Positions 16,354 through 24,719 of a stretch of 64,000 nt of DNA are shown here, one piece after another. The DNA comes from an uncultured Acetobacteraceae bacterium. GTDB taxonomy: Bacteria > Pseudomonadota > Alphaproteobacteria > Acetobacterales > Acetobacteraceae. The notes beneath the pieces were generated by a model that made no database searches, was not told where the DNA came from, and was given only the letters and a program-made list of their open reading frames with translations. The stretch is from positions 11,043-75,042 of the forward strand of contig CALTUD010000019.1 of assembly GCA_943912335.1 (NCBI GenBank), written 5' to 3'. The stretch's first letter is position 1. Each line of letters opens with the position of its first letter. A program made the translations under genes and the position numbers.

Positions 16354-16692
16354 GGCATGCGGCTCCGGCATCGATTAAGTTCTGCTGCCGTTTAACGATG
16401 TGTTAACTAATATGGATTATTCATGGGAAGCCATTTCACAATTGTATTGCGTATCCAAGATTCCATAACAAGACACCATATACAATATGGTGAAATAATA
16501 GTTAATCCGAGTTATTGTGGTTGACTGTTCCATATATTGGTTTAACTCAAAGGAAATTAAATCGCTAATTTATCGTCCCTTTAAACAATAACCTTACTCA
16601 GATTCATAATACGACGGTTATATCCAAAATGGATCGCCGTATCGCCTGAATGAATACTTCTGTAAGAATACGGATGGAATTGGTGTACGACC
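16354..16692. other. AT-rich gene-free stretch upstream of the glycan cassette
   Basis: About 340 bases of strongly AT-rich DNA in an otherwise GC-rich window, with no credible reading frame. It contains a dyad CACCATAT-aca-ATATGGTG at 16474-16492 and many TTGACT/TATATT-like words, so it is probably the promoter region of the cassette starting at 16693. The base composition suggests foreign origin or H-NS/MucR-type silencing (inference). Confidence 0.5.
16474..16492. promoter_or_regulatory. Candidate operator dyad
   Basis: A perfect 8-bp inverted repeat (CACCATAT/ATATGGTG) with a 3-base centre, about 200 bases before the aminotransferase start, in the AT-rich region. Its symmetry fits a dimeric regulator site. 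The regulator is unknown. Confidence 0.3.
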
Positions 16693-17883
16693 TTGGTTTC
16701 GTTCCTGCGCCCTAATCCGCCGCGTCTGTCTGATCTACGATCCGAACTGGTTCGGCTCGAGAACAGCGGGCGTTTCTCGAATTTCGGACCGGTCAATACG
16801 CGATTCGAAACAGAGCTCATCGCACGCATGTTCGGCGGGCAGGGTGCCTGTCTCACCGTCTGCAACGCCACCATCGGTCTTATGCTGGCGATACAGGCCG
16901 TTCTCTGGAACCGGGCCGGTGGGGTCTTTCCCGGCAAGGATGGTGCTGCGCCGCGCTATGTCCTGATGCCGTCCTTCACTTTCGCGGCGACCGCACAGGC
17001 GGCGGTCTGGTGCGGCCTCGTTCCGCTGTTCTGCGACAGCAGGGCGTCGGACTGGAGCGCCTGTCCTGACGACGAGGAACGTCTGATCGCGAAGTATGGC
17101 GACCGGATCGCCCTCATCATGCCCTACGCCACGCTGGGCACGCATATCGATCTCGATCGCTACGAAGCGCTCCGGCGACGCACGGGAATACCGGTCGTCA
17201 TCGACGCGGCGGCATCGCTCGGCAGCAACGGTCCGGACGGCAAACAATTCGCGACGGGCTCCGCCCTGCCGGTCGTTTTCTCCATGCACGCCACCAAGGC
17301 CTTCGCGACTGCCGAAGGCGGGGTCATCTACGCGAACGACGAGGCTTTGATCGCGCAGATGCGCGTCATGGCGAATTTCGGTTTCGCATCTCCCCGGTCG
17401 TCGTCGATGCCCGGCATCAACGCCAAATTGTCCGAAGTTCACGCCCTGCTCGCCCTGGAGAAGCTGAACGTGTTCGAGGCGCTGATGGAGCAGCGTCGAC
17501 GGGCGTCCGATCTCTACAGGGAACTCCTGCCCGGATGGGAATTCCAGCACGATGCCGGCACGCGGTCGGGCTGTTCCTTCATGCCGGTGCTGTTGCCGCA
17601 TGCGGTGCTCGAAGACCGTGCAACCATGATCTCGGCATTGCAGCGCGATGGGATCGAGATTGCCGCCTATTTCTCGCCTCACGTCGCCCAGCAGCCGTTT
17701 TTCCGGAATTGCCCGAGATCCTCCCTGTCGGTCGCCGACGACATTGCCGCCCGGGTGCTGTCCCTGCCGTTATGGGATGCCATTCCCGACAGCGACGTCC
17801 GGTCCGTGTGCGATGCCCTGCGCCAGTACGTTCCGGATCCTCATTTCCTGACGTTTCCCATCCGTCAGGAGATTCGTGCATGA
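16693..17883 (+). CDS. DegT/DnrJ/EryC1/StrS-family sugar aminotransferase
   Basis: A 396-residue PLP enzyme of the sugar-nucleotide aminotransferase family. GACLTVCNATIGLMLA binds cofactor phosphate, VVIDAAASLGSNG carries the PLP-ring Asp (about 171), and FSMHATKAFATAEGG contains the catalytic Lys (about 202). The GINAKLSEVHALLALEKL segment is the family's substrate/dimer region. Such enzymes aminate 3- or 4-keto sugar nucleotides for surface glycans. The start is uncertain: the TTG at 16693 has only a weak GGA element upstream. Its stop overlaps the next start (ATGA at 17880-17883). No sugar-nucleotide dehydratase or thymidylyltransferase is adjacent, so the precursor must come from elsewhere. 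Confidence 0.82.
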   Translation: MVSFLRPNPPRLSDLRSELVRLENSGRFSNFGPVNTRFETELIARMFGGQGACLTVCNATIGLMLAIQAVLWNRAGGVFPGKDGAAPRYVLMPSFTFAATAQAAVWCGLVPLFCDSRASDWSACPDDEERLIAKYGDRIALIMPYATLGTHIDLDRYEALRRRTGIPVVIDAAASLGSNGPDGKQFATGSALPVVFSMHATKAFATAEGGVIYANDEALIAQMRVMANFGFASPRSSSMPGINAKLSEVHALLALEKLNVFEALMEQRRRASDLYRELLPGWEFQHDAGTRSGCSFMPVLLPHAVLEDRATMISALQRDGIEIAAYFSPHVAQQPFFRNCPRSSLSVADDIAARVLSLPLWDAIPDSDVRSVCDALRQYVPDPHFLTFPIRQEIRA

Positions 17884-18683
17884 CGCCTGCCTCACCGACC
17901 CGTGACGGTGCCGGCTCGTCGCTCTATGACGCGCTGGCCTCTTCCTACGATCACAGCGTAGCGGAACCGACCGTCCGGCGAGCCTACGAATTGTTGTGCC
18001 GGGACTATGTCGCGGCGCTGCTTCCCCCGAACGGCGGTCACGTCGTCGATGTGGGCTGCGGGACGGGGCGTTGGGCGGAATGGCTGCTTGCACGCGGCGT
18101 CGCCGTGACCGGCATCGAGCGGTCTCAGGGCATGGTGGACGTCGTGCGGACCCGTCGGCTCGGACCGAACTTCCATCTGGTCTGCCGGTCCATGGAGGAT
18201 GCCGAGATCGAGCCCGGAAGTGCCGACCTCGTCATCGCCATCGGCTCGCTGCAATATGCGGATGACCCTGCAGCAGCGTTGCGTAGGATCGTCGGATGGG
18301 TGCGTCCTGGCGGCACTGTGGCGGTAATGGTCGACTCGCTCGTCGCCCTGGTGCTCGAGCTGCTGCACTCGGGCCGCGTGCAAGAGGCCTTCGAACGGCT
18401 GTCGACGCGCCGTGGCCTGTTCCATTTCGGCGATCATGCCGCTTCGCTGCATCTCTATGACCGGGCAAACCTGGCTGCAGACATGACGGCAGCCGGGCTG
18501 GAATCACTCCGGTTCCACGGCCTGGCAGCCGGGGCCACCGCGATCGGTCGGTCCGGACTCGCGCGCAACATGGCAGAGAACGAGACGGAGACGCTTCGAG
18601 CCGAGCGGATCCTGGCCGACGATTCCGCAATGGTCGATTGCGGGCTGCATATCCTGGGTATCGGAACACGGACCGTAGCATGA
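17880..18683 (+). CDS. SAM-dependent methyltransferase
   Basis: A 267-residue class I methyltransferase. Motif I is VVDVGCGTGRWAEWLLARG (SAM-binding glycine loop), followed by an acidic strand ending in GIERSQG, SADLVIAIGSLQYADDP as motif IV, and WVRPGGTVAVMV as the following strand. The N-terminal SSLYDALASSYD is typical of the UbiE/Coq5-like group with small-molecule substrates. It overlaps both neighbours by ATGA (17880 and 18680), so translation is coupled to the aminotransferase and the glycosyltransferase-like gene. Probable role: N- or O-methylation of the amino sugar or of the growing glycan (inference). Confidence 0.82.
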   Translation: MTPASPTRDGAGSSLYDALASSYDHSVAEPTVRRAYELLCRDYVAALLPPNGGHVVDVGCGTGRWAEWLLARGVAVTGIERSQGMVDVVRTRRLGPNFHLVCRSMEDAEIEPGSADLVIAIGSLQYADDPAAALRRIVGWVRPGGTVAVMVDSLVALVLELLHSGRVQEAFERLSTRRGLFHFGDHAASLHLYDRANLAADMTAAGLESLRFHGLAAGATAIGRSGLARNMAENETETLRAERILADDSAMVDCGLHILGIGTRTVA

Positions 18684-20062
18684 CCTCTCCGTCCGACAGC
18701 CTGTCCTATGTCGCCGCGTTTCGGGCCTATAAATGGAACGCCGACATCGCTTTCCTCGCGGCGCGGTTCTTCGCGAACTGCCCCGGCGCCAGACACGTCG
18801 TTCTCGTGAACGAGGAAAGAGGCGAGATCGATGTCGGACTCTACGAGAAAGTTTCCCATACCCAGGATTTTGGTGCATTCGGGCTTCCCGAGCGGCCGGC
18901 CGGTCAATCGCCGTGGTACAACAGTGATTACACCTATCTGTTGTTGCGCATCCGGCTTCCCGGCTACGGCCATTATCTGATCGTCGAGTCCGATGTCGCG
19001 GTAAATCTCTCGGTCGAACCGATCATCCGTCACGTCGCGGAACAGAGGATCGACGCGCTGGTGCACCAGATGACTTCGGTGCATCCGGACTGGGTCCATT
19101 ACGAGGCGTCGCTCGCTCAGGACGATCCGCTCCGCTGCTTCCTGTTCGTTTGCATTTTCTCCGAGAAAGCCCTCGAAGTCTTGCTGACCGGACGGCAGGT
19201 ATTGGCCAGTCATCCCTCTTTCGAGGAACGGCCGTGGCCTATCTGCGAGTCGTTCGTTCCGACCGTCCTACGAGATGCCGGCCTTCGCATCGCGGAACTG
19301 TCGCCCTTTCTCGAGGATGCGAGCCTGCTCCGATACAGGCCCTTTCTGCGGCTGGCCGATCCGGAAACCAGCCGTCCGGGTACCATGGCACATCCGGTCC
19401 TCGGCCCCACGGATCTGGCCACGGCCTTGTTGTATGATCAGTCGCCCACGGACTTTTTCCAGGAGGGCACGGTTCTGCAGGGCCATCTGGCTCAGGAACC
19501 GCTCGCCAGCATCGCGACGCCCCTGATCGACAGTTTCGCCCGCACGGGCGATCACCGTCCGGTCGCAAGGCTGCATGCCGAGCTTCGCCGTCACGGCGTG
19601 CCATTCCCGCATCGCGCCGATCTCGCCTTCGCCAAGCCGGCGATCATCAACGCAGCCAGCCAGTGGTCGCGCGCCGGAGATCCGGTGCTGGACGCATGCG
19701 GCGCCAACGGTTCCGTGCTGCACGAGGAATGTGCCTTCCATACCGATGACCGCATCGATGCATGGTGGCAGGTCGATCTCCTTGACGACTGCATGATCAA
19801 CCGCGTCGAAATCGTCAATCGTGGCAATTTCTCGGAGCGATTTCAGAATTTCTCCATCTCCGGCAGCACGGATGGATGGAACTGGATCACGCGGCATGTG
19901 GAACTCAGAGACACCCCGGTTTCCAGCGACGCGGCAAATCCCTGGTCGCACCACTTCGAAACGCCGTTCAGGGCCCGTTTCGTTCGCGTCTGCCGAGTCG
20001 GCGAAACGGGCGTCCTTCACCTGCGGCGCGTCCGCGTTTTTGGCCATGTGATCTACGGCTAG
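18680..20062 (+). CDS. Glycosyltransferase-like protein with C-terminal F5/8 type C (discoidin) domain
   Basis: A 460-residue protein without a signal peptide. The N-terminal region (about 1-260) begins with SYVAAFRAYKWNADIAFLAARF, has a VVLVNEERGEI strand and a HYLIVESDVAVN stretch whose ESD (about 103-105) could serve as the DxD-like metal site of a GT-A glycosyltransferase. No confident family was recognised. The C-terminal region (about 325-455) resembles a galactose-binding-like F5/8 type C module: AWWQVDLLDDCMINRVEIVN, FSISGSTDGWNW and RARFVRVCR are typical strands. The start overlaps the methyltransferase stop (ATGA). A cytosolic transferase carrying a carbohydrate-binding module, encoded with amino-sugar genes, suggests glycan assembly (inference). 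Confidence 0.6.
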   Translation: MTSPSDSLSYVAAFRAYKWNADIAFLAARFFANCPGARHVVLVNEERGEIDVGLYEKVSHTQDFGAFGLPERPAGQSPWYNSDYTYLLLRIRLPGYGHYLIVESDVAVNLSVEPIIRHVAEQRIDALVHQMTSVHPDWVHYEASLAQDDPLRCFLFVCIFSEKALEVLLTGRQVLASHPSFEERPWPICESFVPTVLRDAGLRIAELSPFLEDASLLRYRPFLRLADPETSRPGTMAHPVLGPTDLATALLYDQSPTDFFQEGTVLQGHLAQEPLASIATPLIDSFARTGDHRPVARLHAELRRHGVPFPHRADLAFAKPAIINAASQWSRAGDPVLDACGANGSVLHEECAFHTDDRIDAWWQVDLLDDCMINRVEIVNRGNFSERFQNFSISGSTDGWNWITRHVELRDTPVSSDAANPWSHHFETPFRARFVRVCRVGETGVLHLRRVRVFGHVIYG

Positions 20063-20238
20063 AAAATCGCCCACCCGGCCGGATCGTCGGCACAATCAGG
20101 AACACTCTCCTGAGCAGCGAGGCAGAGCGCAGGACGCGATCCACCTGATCGCGCTTCCGTGCTCACCGCCGCTCCCGCCGGCTTTCGGAAAAGGCTGCAA
20201 GCGCCGACCCGGGCTCGACGCTCGCGCCTGGTTCGGCA

Positions 20239-20490
20239 TCAACGATCCAGCGTCGCCGCCGGTGCCGCTGCTGGGCCCCTCTGCCGCTCCATGCGCTGGC
20301 ACTCCGCCATCAGCTTCATACCCTCCGCCGACATCGGCTGACGATGCGCCATGTCGTCGCGCATCTGCGCGCAGACGCGCATCTTCTCCGCCATGGTCAA
20401 GGGTTTCGTCGTCTGGGGCGTCGTCTGCGCGACGGCCGGAGAAACGAGTGCTGCCAGAAGCAGGCTTGCGACGAATGGCCGATCGGTCAT
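20239..20490 (-). CDS. Small periplasmic protein in copper operon (83 aa)
   Basis: From the ATG at 20490: a signal peptide (MTDRPFVASLLLAALVSPAVAQ) and then about 60 residues with two cysteines (MRVCAQM and MAECQRM), several Met and His, and many charged residues. It lies 40 bases downstream of copB in the same orientation, as the last gene of the copper cluster. The Met/Cys content would suit periplasmic copper binding (inference). No known family was recognised. The 176 bases between this gene and the convergent glycan cassette hold nothing I can identify. Confidence 0.6.
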   Translation of the reverse strand: MTDRPFVASLLLAALVSPAVAQTTPQTTKPLTMAEKMRVCAQMRDDMAHRQPMSAEGMKLMAECQRMERQRGPAAAPAATLDR

Positions 20491-20530
20491 GAAGCGCTCT
20501 ATCTCGATGATGTTGAAAAGAATGGTGCTC

Positions 20531-21277
20531 TTAAAACCAGGATCGTAACCCGAAGGTGAACCGCACATCACCCGCGCCTTCGCCCCGCTCGCGCGCGAAA
20601 GCCTGCGCCTGACCGACATAACCGGCATAGGTCACACCGACATAAGGTGCCAATTTCCGGCTCCACTCATAACGAAGTCGCAAACCAGTATCGATGTCGG
20701 ACAGGCCCGAGCCGGTCCGTCGCGCCCGATCGGCTTTGCCGTAGACGTTCAACTCTGCTTGCGGCTGCAGGATCAACCGGTTCGTCAGCAGCAGATCGTA
20801 AGACCCCTGCAATCGGAACGCCGTGCGTCCGCGATCGCTGACATATCCCGTCGCCTCGATATCGAAAAAATAAAGCGACAGACCCTGAACGCCGAACGCG
20901 ACCCACGTGCGCGTCGGACCGTCATCCAGATCCACACGCACGCCGGCCTGCAAATCGAACCATGTCGAGATCGCCCGATCGAACAACGCCTCGTGTTGCC
21001 CGTCACTGAACCGGCCATTCCTGTCGACGGTTCCTTCCGATTTGACCCAAAGCTTGTTCAGATCGGTACCAATCCAGCCCTGCCCGTCATACCGGAACTG
21101 ACCATCGCCGCCGGCGCGATCCTCGAACTGCTCCAGGATCGCGTGGGCGTAGATGGCGTTGTCCATCACGGGCGGCATGCCGCCGGGAGACACCATCGCA
21201 TCCGGCGACTGCGCCGACGCGACACCGGAGCACGCGATCAGCATCGCACCGCTCCACACGCCCGCGCGCCTTCTCAC
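20531..21277 (-). CDS. copB: Copper resistance protein B
   Basis: A 248-residue outer-membrane protein of the CopB/PcoB family. It has a signal peptide (VWSGAMLIACSGVASAQ), an AHAILEQFEDRAGGDGQFRYDGQGWIG segment typical of CopB, and strands ending in RFTFGLRSWF with a terminal aromatic residue as in outer-membrane barrels. The start is a GTG overlapping the copA stop (GTGA at 21277-21274); the frame to 21454 would run back into copA. It lacks the long N-terminal Met/His-rich repeat present in some CopB proteins. With CopA it provides periplasmic and outer-membrane copper tolerance. Confidence 0.85.
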   Translation of the reverse strand: MRRRAGVWSGAMLIACSGVASAQSPDAMVSPGGMPPVMDNAIYAHAILEQFEDRAGGDGQFRYDGQGWIGTDLNKLWVKSEGTVDRNGRFSDGQHEALFDRAISTWFDLQAGVRVDLDDGPTRTWVAFGVQGLSLYFFDIEATGYVSDRGRTAFRLQGSYDLLLTNRLILQPQAELNVYGKADRARRTGSGLSDIDTGLRLRYEWSRKLAPYVGVTYAGYVGQAQAFARERGEGAGDVRFTFGLRSWF

Positions 21278-23061
21278 GACACCACCACGGTGCGGAACAT
21301 GCCAAGTTCCATGTGGTACATCAGATGGCAATGGAAAGCCCACCGCCCTGGTACATCGGCGGTCACGAGATAGCTCAACCTCTCCCCGGGCTGCACGATC
21401 ACCGTATGCTTGTAGGGCCGCAGCGCATCTTCGCCGTTCTCCAGCTCGCTCCATAAACCATGCAGATGGATCGGATGCTCCATCATGGTGTCGTTGATCA
21501 GCACGAAGCGAACGCGTTCGCCCAGCGGGATTCGGATCGGCTCGGCCTGCGAGAACTTCTTGCCGTCGAATCCCCAGATATAGCGCTCCATGTTGCCGGT
21601 CAGGTGCAGAACGATCTCGCGCGACGGCGGTCTCGGATCGGCTCCCGGACGGGTGGCGCGCAACATCGCATACGTCAACACTCGTCGCCCGTTATGCTCC
21701 AGACCGTCACCGGGATCGTTCAGCCGATCGGTCGGCATCATCGCCACGTTGTCGACACCCACGGACCCTTTCAGTCCGACCGCCCCCGACTCCTTTCCGA
21801 CCGGCGGATCCATGTCCATGCTGCCCATATCCATGCCCGCCATGGACGCGCCATTTGGTCCCATCTCCATTCCGGGCATCTCGCCCTGGCCCGCGCCGTG
21901 CTTCATCGCCGCGCCACCCCCCATGCTGCCCATCCCCATATCGAGCATGGTGCGCACCGGGCGCAGGTCCATCGGCGGGATCGCCGCCAGCAGCCCGGCG
22001 CGCGGCGACAGGGTGCCGCGCGCGTAGCCGGTACGGTCCTCGCTCTGCGCGAAGATCGTGTATGCCCGCGCCTCCTTCGGCCGCACGATCACGTCGTAGG
22101 TTTCCGCGACGCCGATGCGGAACTCGTCCACCGACACGGGTTCGACATCGTTCCCGTCGGCCTGCACCACGACCATCTCCAGCCCCGGAATCCGCACGTC
22201 GAACAGCGTCATCGCCGATGCGTTGACGATCCGCAGACGCACCCGCTCTCCAGGTTGGAACAAGCCGGTCCAGTTCGCCTCAGGCGACAAGCCGTTGCAG
22301 AGATAGGTGTAGATGGCACCGCTCACATCCGCGATGTCCGTCGCGCTCATGCGCATCCGTCCCCAGCGCAGCCGGTCGTTGATCGTGTGTCCCAGTCCGT
22401 TGCGCGCAGCGTCGGAAAAAAACGTACCCACAGTGCGCTGCCGGAAGTTGTAGTAGCCGCTCTGGAACTTCAGATTGCTGACGATCCCGGCCGGATCGGC
22501 ATCGGTCCAGTCCGACAGCACGATCACATGCTCGCGCTCGGAGCGCTGCGCCTCACCCGCACGCGGTTCCACGATCAGCGCCCCGTAGAGCCCCTGCTGC
22601 TCCTGGAAGCCGGAATGGCTGTGATACCAATAGGTGCCACTCTGGTGCAGCGGAAACCGATAGCTGAACGTCTCGCCCGCAGGAATCCCGGCGAAACTCA
22701 ACCCCGGCACCCCATCCATGTCGCTCGGCACGCGGATGCCGTGCCAGTGGATCGAGCTGGTTTCGTCCAACGTGTTGTGCACGCGCAACGTCACGATATC
22801 GCCCTGGCGCCAGCGCAGGGTCGGCCCGGGCACGGACCCGTTCAAACACGGTGCCATCACCGTGCGTCCGGTAATGTTCACAGGAGCCCGACCGATCCGC
22901 AGATCGAAATCGTCGCCCGACAAAATCTGTGGTGTCTGCGTCTGCTCGTTGGCGCGGGCACTCCAGCCCGGCACCAGCAGCGCCGCGCCCGACAAGGCGG
23001 CGCCGCGCACGAAGGTTCGGCGCGACAGGGCGCCGCCTCCGTTAGGAGATCGGAACAACAT
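21274..23061 (-). CDS. copA: Copper resistance multicopper oxidase CopA
   Basis: A 595-residue periplasmic multicopper oxidase. The twin-arginine signal is SRRTFVRGAALSGAALLV. The copper-site blocks are HWHGIRVP, WYHSHSGFQ, HPIHLHGLW and HCHLMYHMELGM, the last being the type 1/type 3 HCHxxxHxxxxM motif. A Met-rich stretch (about 400-450: MGMGSMGG, MPGMEMG, MAGMDMGSMDMD) is typical of CopA/PcoA and binds Cu(I). It oxidises Cu(I) and sequesters copper in the periplasm. The ATG at 23061 has GGAAG about 8 bases upstream. It lies between a small CysHis protein gene and copB, with a GTGA overlap to copB. Confidence 0.92.
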   Translation of the reverse strand: MLFRSPNGGGALSRRTFVRGAALSGAALLVPGWSARANEQTQTPQILSGDDFDLRIGRAPVNITGRTVMAPCLNGSVPGPTLRWRQGDIVTLRVHNTLDETSSIHWHGIRVPSDMDGVPGLSFAGIPAGETFSYRFPLHQSGTYWYHSHSGFQEQQGLYGALIVEPRAGEAQRSEREHVIVLSDWTDADPAGIVSNLKFQSGYYNFRQRTVGTFFSDAARNGLGHTINDRLRWGRMRMSATDIADVSGAIYTYLCNGLSPEANWTGLFQPGERVRLRIVNASAMTLFDVRIPGLEMVVVQADGNDVEPVSVDEFRIGVAETYDVIVRPKEARAYTIFAQSEDRTGYARGTLSPRAGLLAAIPPMDLRPVRTMLDMGMGSMGGGAAMKHGAGQGEMPGMEMGPNGASMAGMDMGSMDMDPPVGKESGAVGLKGSVGVDNVAMMPTDRLNDPGDGLEHNGRRVLTYAMLRATRPGADPRPPSREIVLHLTGNMERYIWGFDGKKFSQAEPIRIPLGERVRFVLINDTMMEHPIHLHGLWSELENGEDALRPYKHTVIVQPGERLSYLVTADVPGRWAFHCHLMYHMELGMFRTVVVS

Positions 23062-23134
23062 GGAATCATCTTCCAGAAACCGGAATCGTGAAACCGGTGC
23101 GTCGACCGGCGGTGCTGGTTCGGCCTCGCGGCCG

Positions 23135-23485
23135 TCAGGCTTCCGTTCTGGGCGGCGGTACATCCGGCGGCGCATCCCGCCCGCTCGTCCGGTCGCGCGG
23201 CACGAGCGCGAAGCATACGCGCAACACACGCGTCGCTGATGGCAGCGCTGATATGGGCGGCGTGACCCAGCTCACGACGCACCCCGCGCAACATCCAGAC
23301 TGATGCCCGCAATGGTCCGTGTCGCCGTGTCGATGCGTCTGGAGCGTCGCATGCATCAGAGCCGGCGCCGTGACCGCCTGATGACCGCACCCGGCAGGGT
23401 CGGCATGAACAGGTGCCGCGAACAGTAGCATCAAAGGCAGCAGAATCACACGCAGGGCGCGCAGGAAACGGGCATCGGCACGCAT
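23135..23485 (-). CDS. Small Cys/His-rich exported protein (DUF2946-like) upstream of copA
   Basis: A 116-residue protein with an N-terminal hydrophobic segment (LRVILLPLMLLFAAPVHA) and a CysHis-rich middle: GCGHQ, HRHGDTDHCGHQSGCCAGC. The layout resembles DUF2946-type proteins that accompany copper or TonB loci. It is the first gene of the copper operon (73 bases before copA). Start choice: the ATG at 23485 has AAGGAAG 8 bases upstream; a GTG three codons earlier is possible. The metal-ligand-like cluster suggests copper binding in the periplasm or membrane (inference). Its promoter should lie in the 140 bases divergent from the nucleoside permease gene. Confidence 0.6.
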   Translation of the reverse strand: MRADARFLRALRVILLPLMLLFAAPVHADPAGCGHQAVTAPALMHATLQTHRHGDTDHCGHQSGCCAGCVVSWVTPPISALPSATRVLRVCFALVPRDRTSGRDAPPDVPPPRTEA

Positions 23486-23623
23486 TCCTTCCACTTCCTT
23501 CGCTTCCGCCAGCCGAGCCTCACCCTATAGCCGGGGAGGGCGACCGCCACCAATCCCTTTCATTCACAACGTGTCGCATCTTTCCGCTTCATTTTCCTGG
23601 CGAAAGGAACAAGACTTCCCCGC

Positions 23624-24682
23624 ATGAAGCGCTTCCTCCTCCCCCTTCTTCTGCTCGCCAGCATCCCCGCACGAGCGGCCGAACCGATCCCGATCAAGGT
23701 GCTGGTCGTCACCACCTTCGAACTCGGCGCCGACACGGGCGACAAGCCCGGCGAGTTCCAGCGCTGGGTCGAGAAGCTGCCATTGCCCGAGACGGTGCCG
23801 TTCCCGCAGGGCTATCGCGCGCTGCGCTTCAACCCGGCGCTCGGCGTGCTCGGAATCGTCACCGGCGAGGGGCCGACACGCGCGGCGGCGTCGATGGAAG
23901 CGATCGGTAACGATCCCCGCTTCGATCTCAGCCACACGTACATCATCCTCGCCGGGATCGCCGGGATCGACCCGCGTTTCGGCTCGCCCGGCTCGGCAGT
24001 CTGGGCGAAGCACGTGGTCGACGGCGATCTCGCCCACGAGATCGACGCCCGCGAAATCCCCAAGGACTGGACCACCGGCTATATCCCGCTCCAGCGCGCG
24101 ACGCCGTTCGAGCAGCCGGTGCCGGACGCACAATCCATCTCCGGCTCGTCGATGTTCACCCTCAATCCCGGCCTGGTCGATTGGGCGTTCGGACTGACCC
24201 GGAACGTCGCCCTACCGGACACGCCGGTCCTGCGGAAACTCCGCGCGCCCTATCGCGGCTTTCCGGCCGGGCAGAAGCCGCCGGTAGTCGCGATCGGCGA
24301 TACCCTCGCCGCAGGGACGTTCTGGGTCGGCGCACGCATGAACCGCTGGGCCGAAGATTGGGTGCAGTACTGGACCAAGGGTCAGGGCGTGTTCGCCACG
24401 ACGGCGGAAGAAGATGCCGGCATGATGCAGGCGCTCACCTTCCTGGCCCAGGTGCGCAAGGTCGATCTCGACCGCGTGCTGGTGCTACGCACCGCCAGCA
24501 ATTTCGACATGCCGCCGCCCGGCGAGACCCCGGCCGAACTCCTCGCCGCGGAAGCCAAGGAGGGCAGCTATTCCGGCTTCGTCCCGTCTGTCGACGCGGC
24601 GTTCGACGTCGGCAGCGTCGTCGTGCGCGAACTCGCGACGCATTGGGACCGCTATCGAGACACGGTGCCGGGCGCACGATGA
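23624..24682 (+). CDS. Purine nucleoside permease
   Basis: A 352-residue NUP-family protein. It has a signal peptide (FLLPLLLLASIPARA), then VLVVTTFELGADTGDKPGEF, ILAGIAGIDPRFGSPGSAVW, GDTLAAGTFWVGARMNRWAEDW and LRTASNFDMPPPGE, all hallmark blocks of this family. Despite the name, these are exported proteins with a nucleoside-phosphorylase-like fold; fungal members are linked to purine nucleoside uptake. In bacteria the role is less clear: periplasmic nucleoside binding or cleavage. It is monocistronic and converges on the HEIGH-motif gene across a hairpin. Confidence 0.85.
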   Translation: MKRFLLPLLLLASIPARAAEPIPIKVLVVTTFELGADTGDKPGEFQRWVEKLPLPETVPFPQGYRALRFNPALGVLGIVTGEGPTRAAASMEAIGNDPRFDLSHTYIILAGIAGIDPRFGSPGSAVWAKHVVDGDLAHEIDAREIPKDWTTGYIPLQRATPFEQPVPDAQSISGSSMFTLNPGLVDWAFGLTRNVALPDTPVLRKLRAPYRGFPAGQKPPVVAIGDTLAAGTFWVGARMNRWAEDWVQYWTKGQGVFATTAEEDAGMMQALTFLAQVRKVDLDRVLVLRTASNFDMPPPGETPAELLAAEAKEGSYSGFVPSVDAAFDVGSVVVRELATHWDRYRDTVPGAR

Positions 24683-24690
24683 CGGCCGGC

Positions 24691-24713
24691 GGGCGGGACC
24701 CGAAATCCCGCCC
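24691..24713. terminator. Bidirectional terminator-like hairpin
   Basis: GGGCGGGA (24691-24698) pairs with TCCCGCCC (24706-24713) around a 7-base loop, in the 37-base gap between two convergent genes. There is no T-tract. Confidence 0.45.
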
Positions 24714-24719
24714 CGCTGC

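Noticed and set aside
23624..24682. Membrane permease function for the purine nucleoside permease-family protein
   Set aside because: Despite its name it has only a signal peptide and no membrane helices, so a transmembrane channel is not supported.
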